Below the pieces are notes generated by a model. The model was not told the origin of the DNA. It searched no databases and saw nothing but the letters and a program-made list of their open reading frames with translations. A program made the translations under genes and the position numbers. Positions 25,024 to 33,264 of a stretch of DNA of 64,000 nt are shown piece by piece (within the stretch, counting starts at the first letter, position 1; each line of letters begins with the position of its first letter). Source of the DNA: Agromyces mariniharenae (lineage in GTDB: Bacteria > Actinomycetota > Actinomycetes > Actinomycetales > Microbacteriaceae); contig NZ_VSSB01000001.1 in NCBI RefSeq assembly GCF_008122505.1, positions 1,286,891 through 1,350,890 of the forward strand, in the 5' to 3' direction.

Positions 25024-25046
25024 GCCCGGGCGCTACTCGACGACCG
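25024..25046 (-). repeat. REP-like palindrome, truncated to the 5' box
   Basis: GGTCGTCGAGTAGCGCCCGG on the minus strand, ending 10 bp before the ArsR stop codon. Confidence 0.8.
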
Positions 25047-25055
25047 GAGGACGGG

Positions 25056-25484
25056 TCAGCGACGCTTCTTCTGGCCGACGACCGCGTGGGCGGCCTCGGC
25101 GAAGCGCTGGCCGATCGCGGAGGCCCAGGCGAGCTGGTCGTCGTTGAGCGCCACGCCCTGCGCCTCGGCCTCGGCGAGGGTCGCGGCATCCGCTGCGGCA
25201 TCGGATGACACGAACGGAATGAGCCAGTCTTCGAGGGTCTCGAGCGGGCGGCGGTCGAGGTGGTAGTAGCGGTGCTGGCCCTCTTCGCGCACGCCGACGA
25301 GGCCCGCCTCGCGCAGCACCTTGAGGTGCTTCGAGACGGTCGGCTGGCTGAGGCCGAGCGTCGAGACGATCTCGGAGACGCTGATCTCGCCGCCGGATTC
25401 GGGTGCGGACGTCTCGCGGTCGAGGAGCACCCCGAGGATGTCGCGCCGGGTCGTGTCCGCCACCACGTCGAAGATGTCCGCCAT
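25056..25484 (-). CDS. ArsR-type winged-helix regulator
   Basis: 142-aa DNA-binding protein. The winged helix is VSEIVSTLGLSQPTVSKHLKVLREAGLV, with wing EEGQHRYYHLD (residues about 34-77). No metal-binding Cys pair is visible, so it is probably not a metal sensor. A C-terminal helical extension ends in GQKKRR. It is divergent from ktrB, with 73 bp between the starts, so control of K+ uptake is possible but unproven. The ATG at 25484 is 6 nt after a TACCCT box. Confidence 0.85.
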   Translation of the reverse strand: MADIFDVVADTTRRDILGVLLDRETSAPESGGEISVSEIVSTLGLSQPTVSKHLKVLREAGLVGVREEGQHRYYHLDRRPLETLEDWLIPFVSSDAAADAATLAEAEAQGVALNDDQLAWASAIGQRFAEAAHAVVGQKKRR

Positions 25485-25490
25485 GCGTCA

Positions 25491-25496
25491 AGGGTA
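25491..25496 (-). promoter_or_regulatory. -10 box TACCCT, leaderless ArsR gene
   Basis: TACCCT ends 6 nt before the ATG at 25484. Confidence 0.5.
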
Positions 25497-25557
25497 GTCA
25501 TTCCCGCCGAGGAGTACCATGACTCACGCATTCGGTGACGGCGGCTGAGGGGGCTCG

Positions 25558-27003
25558 ATGCACGCACGGGCGATGGACCGCCTCGGTCGGACGGATCGGC
25601 GGTCATGGCTCGGCAGGTTGCGCGACGCCGTCGATGCCCTCGTCAAGAGCTCGCCGTCGCGGTTCGCGATCCTCGTGTTCGCGGCGCTGATCCTGCTCTT
25701 CACGCTGCTGTTCTCGCTGCCGATCGCGCGGGCCGGCTCGGGCTCGGGCGCACCGCTGCACGACGCCTTCTTCACGGCCGTCTCGGTCATCTGCGTCACG
25801 GGCCTCGCGACGGTCGACATGGCGACCTACTGGTCGCCGTTCGGCAACGCCCTCGTCTTCATCGGCGTGAACATCGGCGGCGTCGGCGTGCTCACGCTGG
25901 CCTCCATCCTGGGCTTCGTGATCTCGCGCCGACTCGGCCTGCGGGCGAAGCTCATCGCGGCGAGCGACACCAACCCGTCGCGCATCCACGTCGGCCCGGT
26001 CGCCGAACGTCAGGCGGTGCGGCTCGGCGAGGTCGGCGGCCTGCTCGCCACCGTCGCGATCACCGCCCTCGTCATCGAGCTCGCGATCGCCGTGGCGATG
26101 ATCCCGAGCATGCTCCGCGCGGGATACGACTGGTTCCACTCGATCTGGTACAGCTTCTACTACTCGGCGATGGCGTTCACGAACACGGGCTTCAGTCCGA
26201 ACCCCGGCGGCATGGCCCCCTTCGAGCACGACTACTGGATGCAGACGCTGCTCATGATCGGCGTCTTCGTGGGAAGCCTCGGCTTCCCGGTGATCTTCGC
26301 GCTCGCCCGTTCGTGGCGCACCCCGCGACGCTGGAGCCTCCACGTCAAGCTCACGATCACGACGACCGTGATCCTCTTCGTGCTCGGCGCCGGCATGTTC
26401 CTGCTGCTCGAGTACAACAACCCGCGGACGTACGGCCAGCTGGATGCCGGACCGACCGTCTTCCAGTCGCTCTTCATGTCGGCCATGACGCGGTCGGGCG
26501 GCTTCGCGACCATCGACATGCACGACCTCAACGGATCGAGCCTGCTCGTCTCCGACATGCTGATGTTCATCGGCGGCGGCTCGGCGTCGACGGCCGGTGG
26601 CATCAAGGTCACGACGCTCGCCGTGCTGTTCCTCGCCGCCTTCGCCGAGGCGCGCGGCGCGCCCGCGATGGAGGCGTTCGGACGGCGCATCCCGCGCGAC
26701 ATGCTCCGCCTCTCGGTGAGCGTCGTGCTCTGGGGCGCGACCATCGTCGCGGTGTCGTCGATCGCCATCCTCCAGATCACCAAGGAGCCCTTCGACTACG
26801 TGCTCTTCGATGTCATCTCGGCGTTCGCCACGTGCGGGCTCTCGACCGGGCTGACCGCCGAACTCCCACCCGCCGGGGTGTACGTCATGGGCGCCACCAT
26901 GTTCTTGGGGCGGGTTGGTACAGTGACTTTCGCCGCGGCCCTGGCCGCCAGCCAGCGCCGGCAGTTGTACCGCCGTCCGGAAGAGAGGCCCATCGTTGGT
27001 TGA
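25558..27003 (+). CDS. ktrB: Potassium uptake channel subunit KtrB/TrkH
   Basis: 481-aa K+-translocating membrane protein built of four M1-P-M2 repeats. The four selectivity-filter segments are recognisable: VSVICVTGLATVD, AMAFTNTGFSPNP, AMTRSGGFATID and ISAFATCGLSTGL, each with the conserved Gly. The loop GGGSASTAGGIKVTT is the usual KtrB gating-loop region. It overlaps ktrA by 8 nt, forming a two-gene operon. The ATG at 25558 has GAGGGGG upstream; a second Met at residue 6 is possible. Confidence 0.93.
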   Translation: MHARAMDRLGRTDRRSWLGRLRDAVDALVKSSPSRFAILVFAALILLFTLLFSLPIARAGSGSGAPLHDAFFTAVSVICVTGLATVDMATYWSPFGNALVFIGVNIGGVGVLTLASILGFVISRRLGLRAKLIAASDTNPSRIHVGPVAERQAVRLGEVGGLLATVAITALVIELAIAVAMIPSMLRAGYDWFHSIWYSFYYSAMAFTNTGFSPNPGGMAPFEHDYWMQTLLMIGVFVGSLGFPVIFALARSWRTPRRWSLHVKLTITTTVILFVLGAGMFLLLEYNNPRTYGQLDAGPTVFQSLFMSAMTRSGGFATIDMHDLNGSSLLVSDMLMFIGGGSASTAGGIKVTTLAVLFLAAFAEARGAPAMEAFGRRIPRDMLRLSVSVVLWGATIVAVSSIAILQITKEPFDYVLFDVISAFATCGLSTGLTAELPPAGVYVMGATMFLGRVGTVTFAAALAASQRRQLYRRPEERPIVG

Positions 27004-27664
27004 TCGGATCAAGCACGACGCGCCGGTCCTCGTGATCGGCCTCGGCCGCTTCGGCGCGGCGACCGCCGGACAGCTCGACCGGCTCGGTCGCGAGGTGCTC
27101 GCGGTCGACGACGACGAGACGCTCGTGCAGAAGTGGGCCGAGCGCGTCACGCACGCGGTGGTCGCCGACGCGCGCTCGATCGACGCGCTCCGGCAGATCG
27201 GCGCCCAGGACTTCTCCATCGCCGTGTGCGCCGTGGGATCGTCGATCGAGGCATCCGTGCTCATCACCGCGAACCTCGTCGACCTGAAGGTCCCGCAGAT
27301 CTGGGCGAAGGCCATCTCGGCCTCGCACGGCAAGATCCTCGAGCGCATCGGCGCGAACCACGTGATCTACCCCGAGCGCGAGGCGGGCGAGCGCACGGCG
27401 CACCTCGTCAGCGGCCGCATGCTCGACTTCATCGAGTTCGACGACGACTTCGCGCTCGTGAAGATGTACCCGCCGAAGCCCATCCGCGGCAAGAACCTCA
27501 CCGAGTCGGGCGTGCGCTCGCGCCACAACGTCACCGTGGTCGGCGTGAAGAGCCCGGGCAAGCCGTTCACGTACGCGACCGAGAAGACCGTCGTGTCGAA
27601 CCACGACCTCATCATCGTGTCGGGCACCGAGGGCGACATCGAGAAGTTCGCAGCGCTCGAATAA
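26996..27664 (+). CDS. ktrA: KtrA/TrkA-type potassium uptake regulatory subunit (RCK)
   Basis: 222-aa cytosolic gating subunit. The N-terminal RCK domain binds nucleotide (VLVIGLGRFGAATAGQL, GxGxxG motif at residues about 13-18), and Asp in AVDDD fits NAD/ATP-type binding. The C-terminal RCK_C domain (residues about 140-220) has the GKNLTESGVRSRHNVTVVG signature, which in relatives binds c-di-AMP. The TTG start at 26996 is chosen because AGAGAGG precedes it and the N-terminus matches the family; it overlaps the ktrB stop. Confidence 0.9.
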   Translation: MVDRIKHDAPVLVIGLGRFGAATAGQLDRLGREVLAVDDDETLVQKWAERVTHAVVADARSIDALRQIGAQDFSIAVCAVGSSIEASVLITANLVDLKVPQIWAKAISASHGKILERIGANHVIYPEREAGERTAHLVSGRMLDFIEFDDDFALVKMYPPKPIRGKNLTESGVRSRHNVTVVGVKSPGKPFTYATEKTVVSNHDLIIVSGTEGDIEKFAALE

Positions 27665-27728
27665 CGGCGATCGGATGCCACGACGGCGGCCTGCGATCCT
27701 GCGTCGGATGCCGCGACGCACCGAGCCC

Positions 27729-27745
27729 GTTAGGGATCCGTTAAG
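27729..27745 (+). promoter_or_regulatory. OmpR-type direct repeat GTTAGG-N5-GTTAAG
   Basis: Two half-sites 11 bp apart, ending 4 bp before the -35 of the ABC exporter operon; PhoB/OmpR-type activators bind in this position. Similar repeats occur upstream of kdp and of the secreted protein gene at 46381. Confidence 0.4.
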
Positions 27746-27747
27746 AA

Positions 27748-27778
27748 GATTCACAAATTTGTGAATCGCGCGTAGCAT
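27748..27778 (+). promoter_or_regulatory. Promoter and 20-bp palindromic operator of the ABC exporter operon
   Basis: GATTCACAAATTTGTGAATC (27748-27767) is a perfect 20-bp palindrome. A -35 (TTCACA, 27750-27755) and a -10 (TAGCAT, 27773-27778) are 17 bp apart, and the -10 lies 7 nt before the ATG at 27786, so the message is probably leaderless. The palindrome covers the -35 and much of the spacer, ideal for a repressor; the GbsR/MarR protein encoded in the same operon is the candidate. Confidence 0.75.
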
Positions 27779-27785
27779 CGCGCGC

Positions 27786-28718
27786 ATGACCACCGTGATC
27801 AGCACCCGAGGCCTCGAGAAGCGCTTCGGGCGCACCATCGCCCTCGACGGCCTCGACTTCTCCGTCGACGCCGGCGAGATCCACGGCTTCCTCGGCCCGA
27901 ACGGCGCCGGGAAGTCCACCACCATCCGGATCCTGCTCGGGCTCGCCCGGGCGTCGGCCGGCGAGGCGACCCTCTTCGGGCGCGACCCCTGGACGGATGC
28001 CGCAGACCTGCACGAGCGCGTGGCCTACGTGCCCGGCGACGTCGCGCTCTGGCCGAACCTCACCGGCGGCGAGGCGATCGACCTCCTCACGCGACTGCGC
28101 GGCGGCATGACCGACAAGGCCGCCTACCGCGAGCGCAAGCAGCGGCTGCTCGACGTGTTCCAGCTCGACCCGCGCAAGAAGGGCCGCGCCTACTCGAAGG
28201 GCAACCGCCAGAAGGTCGCCCTCGTCGCCGCGTTCGCCACGCCCGCCGACCTCTACCTGCTCGATGAGCCGACGAGCGGCCTCGACCCGCTCATGGAGCA
28301 GGTGTTCAACCGCGAGATCGACCGCGTCGCCCGCGAGGGCGCCACCGTGCTGCTGTCGAGCCACATCCTCTCCGAGGTCGAGGCGCTGTGCGACCGGGTC
28401 ACGATCATCCGCGCCGGCAGGGTCGTCGAGAGCGGCACGCTCGCCGAGCTGCGTCACCTGACCCGCACCGAGATCTCGTTCGTCCACGATCCCGCCGAGG
28501 AGGCGGGCGTCTCGGCGATTCCGGGCACGCACGACCTCGTCATCGACGAGGGACGTGTGCGCTTCACGGTCGACAGCGACCGGGTCGCCGAGATCCTCCC
28601 CGACCTCGGACGACTGGGCGTGCAGGGCCTCACGGTCGCGCCGCCTTCGCTCGAGGACCTCTTCCTGCGCCACTACGGCGACGAGCTCGCCCCGGTCGAG
28701 GAGGAGGCCCGAGCGTGA
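27786..28718 (+). CDS. ABC exporter ATP-binding protein
   Basis: 310-aa ATPase of an ABC-2 type exporter. Walker A is GPNGAGKS near residue 40, the ABC signature is replaced by [12 protein letters not shown] (S-K-G-N-R-Q), Walker B is [11 protein letters not shown] and the H-loop is SSHIL. The C-terminal about 90 residues form the extension typical of drug and antibiotic exporter ATPases. It overlaps the permease gene (GTGA). The ATG is preceded by a leaderless promoter with a palindromic operator. Confidence 0.92.
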   Translation: MTTVISTRGLEKRFGRTIALDGLDFSVDAGEIHGFLGPNGAGKSTTIRILLGLARASAGEATLFGRDPWTDAADLHERVAYVPGDVALWPNLTGGEAIDLLTRLRGGMTDKAAYRERKQRLLDVFQLDPRKKGRAYSKGNRQKVALVAAFATPADLYLLDEPTSGLDPLMEQVFNREIDRVAREGATVLLSSHILSEVEALCDRVTIIRAGRVVESGTLAELRHLTRTEISFVHDPAEEAGVSAIPGTHDLVIDEGRVRFTVDSDRVAEILPDLGRLGVQGLTVAPPSLEDLFLRHYGDELAPVEEEARA

Positions 28719-30337
28719 CCACGCTCATGGTGCTGCTGCGGCAGCGCATCCGTCGCGACCGCCTGCAGCTCACCCTCTGGATCGTCGGCATCGCGGTGCT
28801 CACGTACGCGTCCATGAGCGCCGTGTTCTCGACCTACGGCGAGGAGCAGGACCGCCGGGAGATCCTCGGCGTCGCGATCGCGACCCGCACCATCCTGGTG
28901 TTCCGCGGTACGCCGAATGGCGTGGACGACGGCGCGTTCGCCTTCTTCCTCCTCTTCGCCTGGCTCGCCCTGATGGGCGGCCTGATGAGCACCTTCCTCG
29001 CCGTCCGCCACACCCGGAAGGAAGAGGAGGAGGGTCGCGCCGAAGCCGTCGCGGCGACCGCTGCCGGGCGGATCCTGCCGACGACCGCGACGGTCGTCCA
29101 CGGCGTGCTCGCCAACGTCGCGCTCGGACTGCTCACGGCGCTCGCCCTCATGGCGACGGGCCTCGAGCCCGGCGGGTCGTTCGTCTGGGGCGCCGCGATG
29201 ACGGTCTCCGGCTTCGCCTTCCTCGCCTTCGGACTGTTCGCCGCCCAGCTGTTCCGCACTTCGCGGGGGGCCAACAGCCTGTCCGTCACGTTCGTGCTCG
29301 CCGCGTACCTGCTGCGCGGCATCGGCGACGCGGCCGGGACCCCGTCGGAGGACCTGCTGCACGTCACGCCCGCATGGCCGAGCTGGTTGTCGCCGATCGG
29401 CTACGGGCAGTTCACCGGCGCCTACGTCGAGAACGACCTCACGCCGCTGCTCATCCCCCTGGCGTTCGCCGCGGCCCTCATCGGGCTCGTGTTCGCGCTC
29501 CAGTCGGTGCGCGACCAGGGCGCGAGCCTGCTGGCCGGCCGGGCCGGTCGCGCGACCGCCGGGCCGGTGCTGTCGAGCTCGTTCGGGCTCGCGTGGCGCC
29601 TGAACACGTCGATCCTGCTGGCGTGGACGGCGGGCGGCATCGCCACCGGCCTGCTCGCGACGTCCCTCTCGTCCGTGGTGAACCAGGCGGCGACCGACGC
29701 ACCGCAGATCCTCGAGACCCTGCGGAACGCGATCGGCAGCGAGGCCTCGATCGAGGAGGCGTTCGTCGCCGTCTTCTACTCGATCGTCGGCATCCTCGCG
29801 GCCTGCTGCGCGGTGCAGGTCGGCATCCGCGCACGCCAGGAGGAGGCGCACGGCACCGCCGAGCTCGTGCTCGGCACGCCGGTGCCGCGCCTGCGCTGGC
29901 TCCTCGAGTACTGGGTGGTCGGCGTGATCGTGATCGTGATCGTGCTCGCCGCCTCCGCCCTCGCGGGCATCGTGGGTGCGGGCAACGCGGCGGATCCCGA
30001 GTCGCTCATCCCGAACGTCCTCGAGGCCGCGCTGGCCCAGCTGCCCGCGTGCCTCGTCTTCCTCGGGCTGACGCTGCTCGTCTTCGCCTTCCTGCCGCGC
30101 GCGACCATCCCGGCCGGTTGGACGGTCGTCGGCGTCGCCGCGATCCTCGGTGTCTGGGGCCCGATCCTGCAGGCCCCCGACTGGCTCGTGAACCTCTCGC
30201 CGTTCCACCACTCGCCGGTCCCGTCGGGCGGGGGGACCGACTGGACGGGCGGATTCTGGATGCTCGCCATCGGCCTCGGGCTGGGTGCGGTCGCGGTGTG
30301 GTCGATGCGGCGACGCGAACTGGCGCCGGGCGGGTGA
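28715..30337 (+). CDS. ABC exporter permease, two ABC-2 halves fused
   Basis: 540-aa membrane protein with about twelve predicted helices in two repeated halves; the second begins near residue 285 ([26 protein letters not shown]). The acidic segment [14 protein letters not shown] between the first helices recurs as [12 protein letters not shown] in the second half, which supports an internal duplication. This matches the annotated "polyketide antibiotic exporter" permeases of actinobacteria; the substrate is unknown. The GTG start at 28715 overlaps the ATPase stop. Confidence 0.88.
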   Translation: MTTLMVLLRQRIRRDRLQLTLWIVGIAVLTYASMSAVFSTYGEEQDRREILGVAIATRTILVFRGTPNGVDDGAFAFFLLFAWLALMGGLMSTFLAVRHTRKEEEEGRAEAVAATAAGRILPTTATVVHGVLANVALGLLTALALMATGLEPGGSFVWGAAMTVSGFAFLAFGLFAAQLFRTSRGANSLSVTFVLAAYLLRGIGDAAGTPSEDLLHVTPAWPSWLSPIGYGQFTGAYVENDLTPLLIPLAFAAALIGLVFALQSVRDQGASLLAGRAGRATAGPVLSSSFGLAWRLNTSILLAWTAGGIATGLLATSLSSVVNQAATDAPQILETLRNAIGSEASIEEAFVAVFYSIVGILAACCAVQVGIRARQEEAHGTAELVLGTPVPRLRWLLEYWVVGVIVIVIVLAASALAGIVGAGNAADPESLIPNVLEAALAQLPACLVFLGLTLLVFAFLPRATIPAGWTVVGVAAILGVWGPILQAPDWLVNLSPFHHSPVPSGGGTDWTGGFWMLAIGLGLGAVAVWSMRRRELAPGG

Positions 30338-30364
30338 GGCTCGGCCGGATGGGAGACTGAGCGG

Positions 30365-30832
30365 ATGCCACGCGACGAGCAGGGCCTGAGGGCTGCAGTC
30401 GAGCAGTCGGCCGCGGTCCTCACCGCGGCCGGCTTCCCCCGGATGCCGGCACGCGTGCTCATGGCCCTGCTCGTCGCCGAGGCGAGCGGCCTCACCGCGT
30501 CGGAGCTCGGCGAGCGGCTCGGCGTCAGCGCCGCCGCGATCTCGGGCGCGGTGCGGTACCTCTCGCAGATCGGCATCCTCCACCGCGTGCCGCAGGCGGG
30601 CAGCCGCCGCGACCGGTGGGAGTTCCTCGACGACGCCTGGTACACGGCCCTCATGGCGAAGAGCCCGGTCTACGGCGTGATCGCCGACCTCGGCGACCGT
30701 GCGGCCGACGCGATCGGCGACGAGACGGATGCCGGCGCGGCGCGCGCCCGTGAGATGGCCAGGTTCTACCGCTTCATCGACGCGCGGATGCCCGACCTCA
30801 TGCGGGAGTGGGAGGAACTGCGCGAGCGCTGA
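30365..30832 (+). CDS. GbsR/MarR family transcriptional regulator
   Basis: 155-aa winged-helix protein; the helix-turn-helix is LTASELGERLGVSAAAISGAVR followed by YLSQIGILHRVPQAGSRRDRWEF (residues about 47-95), the GbsR-like arrangement, and a C-terminal helical dimerisation segment follows. It lies 27 bp after the exporter permease in the same direction, so it probably autoregulates the operon at the palindrome 27748-27767. Such regulators commonly respond to the exported drug. Confidence 0.88.
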   Translation: MPRDEQGLRAAVEQSAAVLTAAGFPRMPARVLMALLVAEASGLTASELGERLGVSAAAISGAVRYLSQIGILHRVPQAGSRRDRWEFLDDAWYTALMAKSPVYGVIADLGDRAADAIGDETDAGAARAREMARFYRFIDARMPDLMREWEELRER

Positions 30833-31228
30833 TCAGGCGGCGAACATCAGCAGCACGCCGACGATGCCCGCGACCACGGCGATCCCGATCAGGATGAGCC
30901 CGACGTTCCGGATGATGCGGCGACCGGGCGGCGCCTCGTGCAGGCGCAGGCGGTCGGGCTCGCGCTCCTTGAAGTAGGCGGGCTCCTCCTCGGGATGCCG
31001 CACGTGCGCCCGCTCCTCGTCGCTCAGGCGTCGCTGGTGGAACGCCCCCTCGGCGAACCAGCGGATCGTCGCTCCGTGCTCCTGGTCGATGACGACCGCC
31101 TCGGTGGGGAGCCACCGACCGTCGGCGAGGCGAATCAGCAAAGCGAGCAGGAGGCAGACGAGACCGCCGCCGAGGGCGATCCACCCGATCACCTCGGCGA
31201 CGACCGAGACGACCTCCGACGCATCCAT
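30833..31228 (-). CDS. Uncharacterised membrane protein with two helices
   Basis: 131-aa protein. Helix 1 (VIGWIALGGGLVCLLLALLI) is at about 13-33, a soluble middle (IDQEHGATIRWFAEGAFHQRRLSDEE) is predicted to be mostly strands and helix, and helix 2 (IIRNVGLILIGIAVVAGIVGVLL) is near the C-terminus. I recognise similar proteins only as conserved hypotheticals. The ATG at 31228 is chosen for the TACCGT box 7 nt upstream. It is convergent and adjacent to the GbsR-like gene, and divergent from kdp. Confidence 0.7.
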   Translation of the reverse strand: MDASEVVSVVAEVIGWIALGGGLVCLLLALLIRLADGRWLPTEAVVIDQEHGATIRWFAEGAFHQRRLSDEERAHVRHPEEEPAYFKEREPDRLRLHEAPPGRRIIRNVGLILIGIAVVAGIVGVLLMFAA

Positions 31229-31235
31229 GGAGCAC

Positions 31236-31241
31236 ACGGTA
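31236..31241 (-). promoter_or_regulatory. -10 box TACCGT, leaderless membrane-protein gene
   Basis: TACCGT ends 7 nt before the ATG at 31228. Confidence 0.45.
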
Positions 31242-31274
31242 GCGGACGCCGCCGTCCCGGAGCGCGTGAGCACC

Positions 31275-31314
31275 GCGTTGGGATCCGTCGCGCCGGCGTT
31301 AGGGCTCCGTGAGG
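31275..31314 (+). promoter_or_regulatory. Candidate KdpE operator region
   Basis: GCGTTGGGATCCGT (31275-31288) and GCGTTAGGGCTCCGT (31296-31310) are near-identical, 21 bp apart. The second continues as GTTAGG-N5-GTGAGG (31298-31314), an 11-bp-spaced OmpR-type direct repeat. It lies about 100 bp before the first kdp ORF. KdpE binding is inferred from position. Confidence 0.45.
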
Positions 31315-31418
31315 ATCGGCGACCCCGCGACATCCGCGGTGTTGCATCAGGGGTGCAGCCGAAGCCGCTGCCCGCTGCCGCGCTCGCGGCCCGCGGCATC
31401 CCCGATCCTGGAGTCCCC

Positions 31419-31502
31419 GTGCTGGACCTCGTCTACGTCGTCGTCGTCATCGCGACGTTCGCGCTCATCGGCCTCATCGCGAAGGGGGTCGAGAAGCTGT
31501 GA
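31419..31502 (+). CDS. Small single-helix membrane peptide upstream of kdpF
   Basis: 27-residue peptide: start [19 protein letters not shown], end AKGVEKL. One predicted transmembrane helix and a short basic tail. Its stop overlaps the kdpF GTG (GTGA), so translation is probably coupled. Peptides with the same shape (hydrophobic helix, ending near E-L or R-L) are found upstream of kdpF in several phyla and are usually left unannotated. GTG start; GGAG lies 7 nt upstream (31411-31414... CCC spacer), a plausible ribosome-binding site. Confidence 0.65.
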   Translation: MLDLVYVVVVIATFALIGLIAKGVEKL

Positions 31503-31588
31503 TCGTCTTCGAGCTCCTCGCCGTCGCGCTGGGCGTCGCCGTCGTCGCGTACCTCGTGTACGCCCTCGTCAAGCCCGAGCGGTTCTGA
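31499..31588 (+). CDS. kdpF: K+-transporting ATPase small subunit KdpF
   Basis: 29-residue single-helix peptide ([19 protein letters not shown], then [10 protein letters not shown]). The C-terminal L-x-x-P-E-x-F is the KdpF hallmark. It stabilises the KdpABC complex. Start GTG overlaps the preceding peptide's stop, and its own TGA overlaps the kdpA ATG (TGATG), so three cistrons are translationally linked. Confidence 0.9.
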   Translation: MIVFELLAVALGVAVVAYLVYALVKPERF

Positions 31589-33261
31589 TGGGCGCGCTGT
31601 TCGCCGTCCTCCAGGCGGCCACCCTCGCCCTGATCCTCGCCCTGCTGTACCGGCCCCTCGGCGACTACATGGCGCGCATCTACACGTCCGAACGCGATTG
31701 GCGGATCGAGCGCGGGCTGTACCGCCTCGTGGGCGTCGACCCGCGATCCGAGCAGTCGTGGCCGGCCTACCTGCGCGGCGTCCTCGCGTTCAGCGTCATC
31801 GGCGTGCTGTTCGTCTACGTGCTGCAGCGCACCCAGCAGTGGCTCCCGTACTCGCTCGGCCTGCCGGCCGTGCCCGAGGGACTCTCGTTCAACACGGCGG
31901 CCTCGTTCGTGACGAACACGAACTGGCAGTCGTACTCGCCCGAGCTCACGATGGGCTACACCGTGCAGCTCGCAGGGCTCGCGGTGCAGAACTTCGTGTC
32001 GGCCGCGGTCGGCATCGCCGTCGCCGTCGCGCTCGTGCGCGGCTTCGCCCGGCGCCGCTCGGACACGCTCGGCAACTTCTGGGTCGACCTGTTCCGCGGG
32101 TCGTTCCGCCTGCTGCTCCCGCTCGCGCTCGTGGGCGCGATCGTGCTGCTCGTCGGCGGCGTGATCCAGAACTTCAACGGGTTCACCGAGGTGACGACGC
32201 TCGCCGGCGACACGCAGCACCTGCCGGGCGGCCCGGTCGCCACGCAGGAGGTGATCAAGCTGCTCGGCACGAACGGCGGCGGCTTCTTCAACGTGAACTC
32301 CGCGCACCCGTTCGAGAACCCGACCGCATGGACGAGCCTGTTCCAGAACGTGCTCATGCTCGCGATCCCGTTCGCGTTGCCGCGCACGTTCGGCCGGATG
32401 GTCGGCTCGAGCAAGCAGGGGTACGCGATCCTCGCGGTCATGGCCTCGCTGTTCGTGATCTCCCTCGTCGTGGTGAGCGCGCTCGAGGCCGCCGGTGACG
32501 GCACCGCCCCGCAGCTCGCGGGCGGCGCGATGGAGGGCAAGGAGCAGCGGTTCGGCATCTTCGGCACCGCGCTGTTCGGGTCGACCTCGACGCTGACCTC
32601 CACGGGTGCGGTGAACGGCATGTTCGACTCGTACACGGCGCTCGGCGGCATGATGCCGATGCTCAACATGATGCTCGGCGAGGTCGCCCCGGGCGGCGTC
32701 GGCTCCGGCCTCTACGGCCTGCTCGTGCTCGCCGTCATCGCCGTGTTCATCGCCGGCCTGCTCGTCGGGCGCACCCCCGAGTACCTCGGCAAGAGGATCG
32801 GCCCGCGCGAGATCAAGCTCGCGAGCCTCTCCATCCTCGTCACGCCGTTCCTCGTGCTCGTGGGCACCGCGCTCTCGTTCGCGATCCCGGGCGTGCGCGA
32901 GGACGTCGAGTCGACGTCGATCTGGAACCCCGGCGTGCACGGCATGTCCGAGGTGCTCTACGCCTTCACGTCCGCGTCGAACAACAACGGCTCCGCGTTC
33001 GCGGGCCTGACCGCCAACACGCCGTGGTTCAACACCGCGCTCGGCGTCGCCATGCTGCTCGGCCGGTTCGTGCCGATCGTGCTCGTCCTCGCGCTCGCCG
33101 GCAGCCTCGCCGCCCAGGACAAGGTGCCCACGACCACGGGCACCCTCCCCACCTACCGGCCGCAGTTCGTCGGCCTGCTCGTCGGCGTGACGGTCCTCGT
33201 CACCGCCCTCACCTATTTCCCCGTTCTCACGCTGGGTCCCCTGGCGGAAGGGCTGAACTGA
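31588..33261 (+). CDS. kdpA: K+-transporting ATPase channel subunit KdpA
   Basis: 557-aa K+-conducting subunit with ten predicted helices, related to KtrB. Characteristic segments: [20 protein letters not shown] near residue 110, [21 protein letters not shown] near 225, and [18 protein letters not shown] near 460; the filter Gly residues are in TNTN, NGGG and the two later loops. It forms the high-affinity K+ pump with KdpB, C and F, expressed when K+ is scarce. Full length. Confidence 0.95.
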   Translation: MGALFAVLQAATLALILALLYRPLGDYMARIYTSERDWRIERGLYRLVGVDPRSEQSWPAYLRGVLAFSVIGVLFVYVLQRTQQWLPYSLGLPAVPEGLSFNTAASFVTNTNWQSYSPELTMGYTVQLAGLAVQNFVSAAVGIAVAVALVRGFARRRSDTLGNFWVDLFRGSFRLLLPLALVGAIVLLVGGVIQNFNGFTEVTTLAGDTQHLPGGPVATQEVIKLLGTNGGGFFNVNSAHPFENPTAWTSLFQNVLMLAIPFALPRTFGRMVGSSKQGYAILAVMASLFVISLVVVSALEAAGDGTAPQLAGGAMEGKEQRFGIFGTALFGSTSTLTSTGAVNGMFDSYTALGGMMPMLNMMLGEVAPGGVGSGLYGLLVLAVIAVFIAGLLVGRTPEYLGKRIGPREIKLASLSILVTPFLVLVGTALSFAIPGVREDVESTSIWNPGVHGMSEVLYAFTSASNNNGSAFAGLTANTPWFNTALGVAMLLGRFVPIVLVLALAGSLAAQDKVPTTTGTLPTYRPQFVGLLVGVTVLVTALTYFPVLTLGPLAEGLN

Positions 33262-33264
33262 TCC

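Larger units (their letters stand above)
24280..25046. mobile_element. Candidate mobile unit: GIY-YIG nuclease gene enclosed by oppositely oriented REP-like palindromes
   Basis: Between the DUF1772 stop (24268) and the ArsR stop (25056) lie three forward palindromes (24280-24415), the GIY-YIG gene on the minus strand (24430-24720), and five reverse palindromes, full or partial (24827-25046). The two arms are inverted relative to one another. There is no classical transposase. The arrangement resembles REP-associated tyrosine transposase (RAYT) loci, but with a GIY-YIG nuclease in that position; mobility is inferred. Confidence 0.5.
24721..25055. other. 335-bp stretch without a gene, filled by repeats
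   Basis: Bases 24721-24826 would hold the GIY-YIG promoter; nothing clear is seen apart from one GGCATCC word. The remainder consists almost entirely of the five reverse REP-like copies listed separately. Confidence 0.7.

Noticed and set aside
24280..25046. Classical insertion sequence or transposon
   Set aside because: No transposase, no integrase and no clear target-site duplication; the only coding sequence is a 96-aa GIY-YIG protein. Reported as a candidate system instead.
31229..31418. c-di-AMP (ydaO) riboswitch upstream of kdp
   Set aside because: K+ genes in some actinobacteria carry one, but I could not match the conserved core sequence; only OmpR-type repeats are visible.
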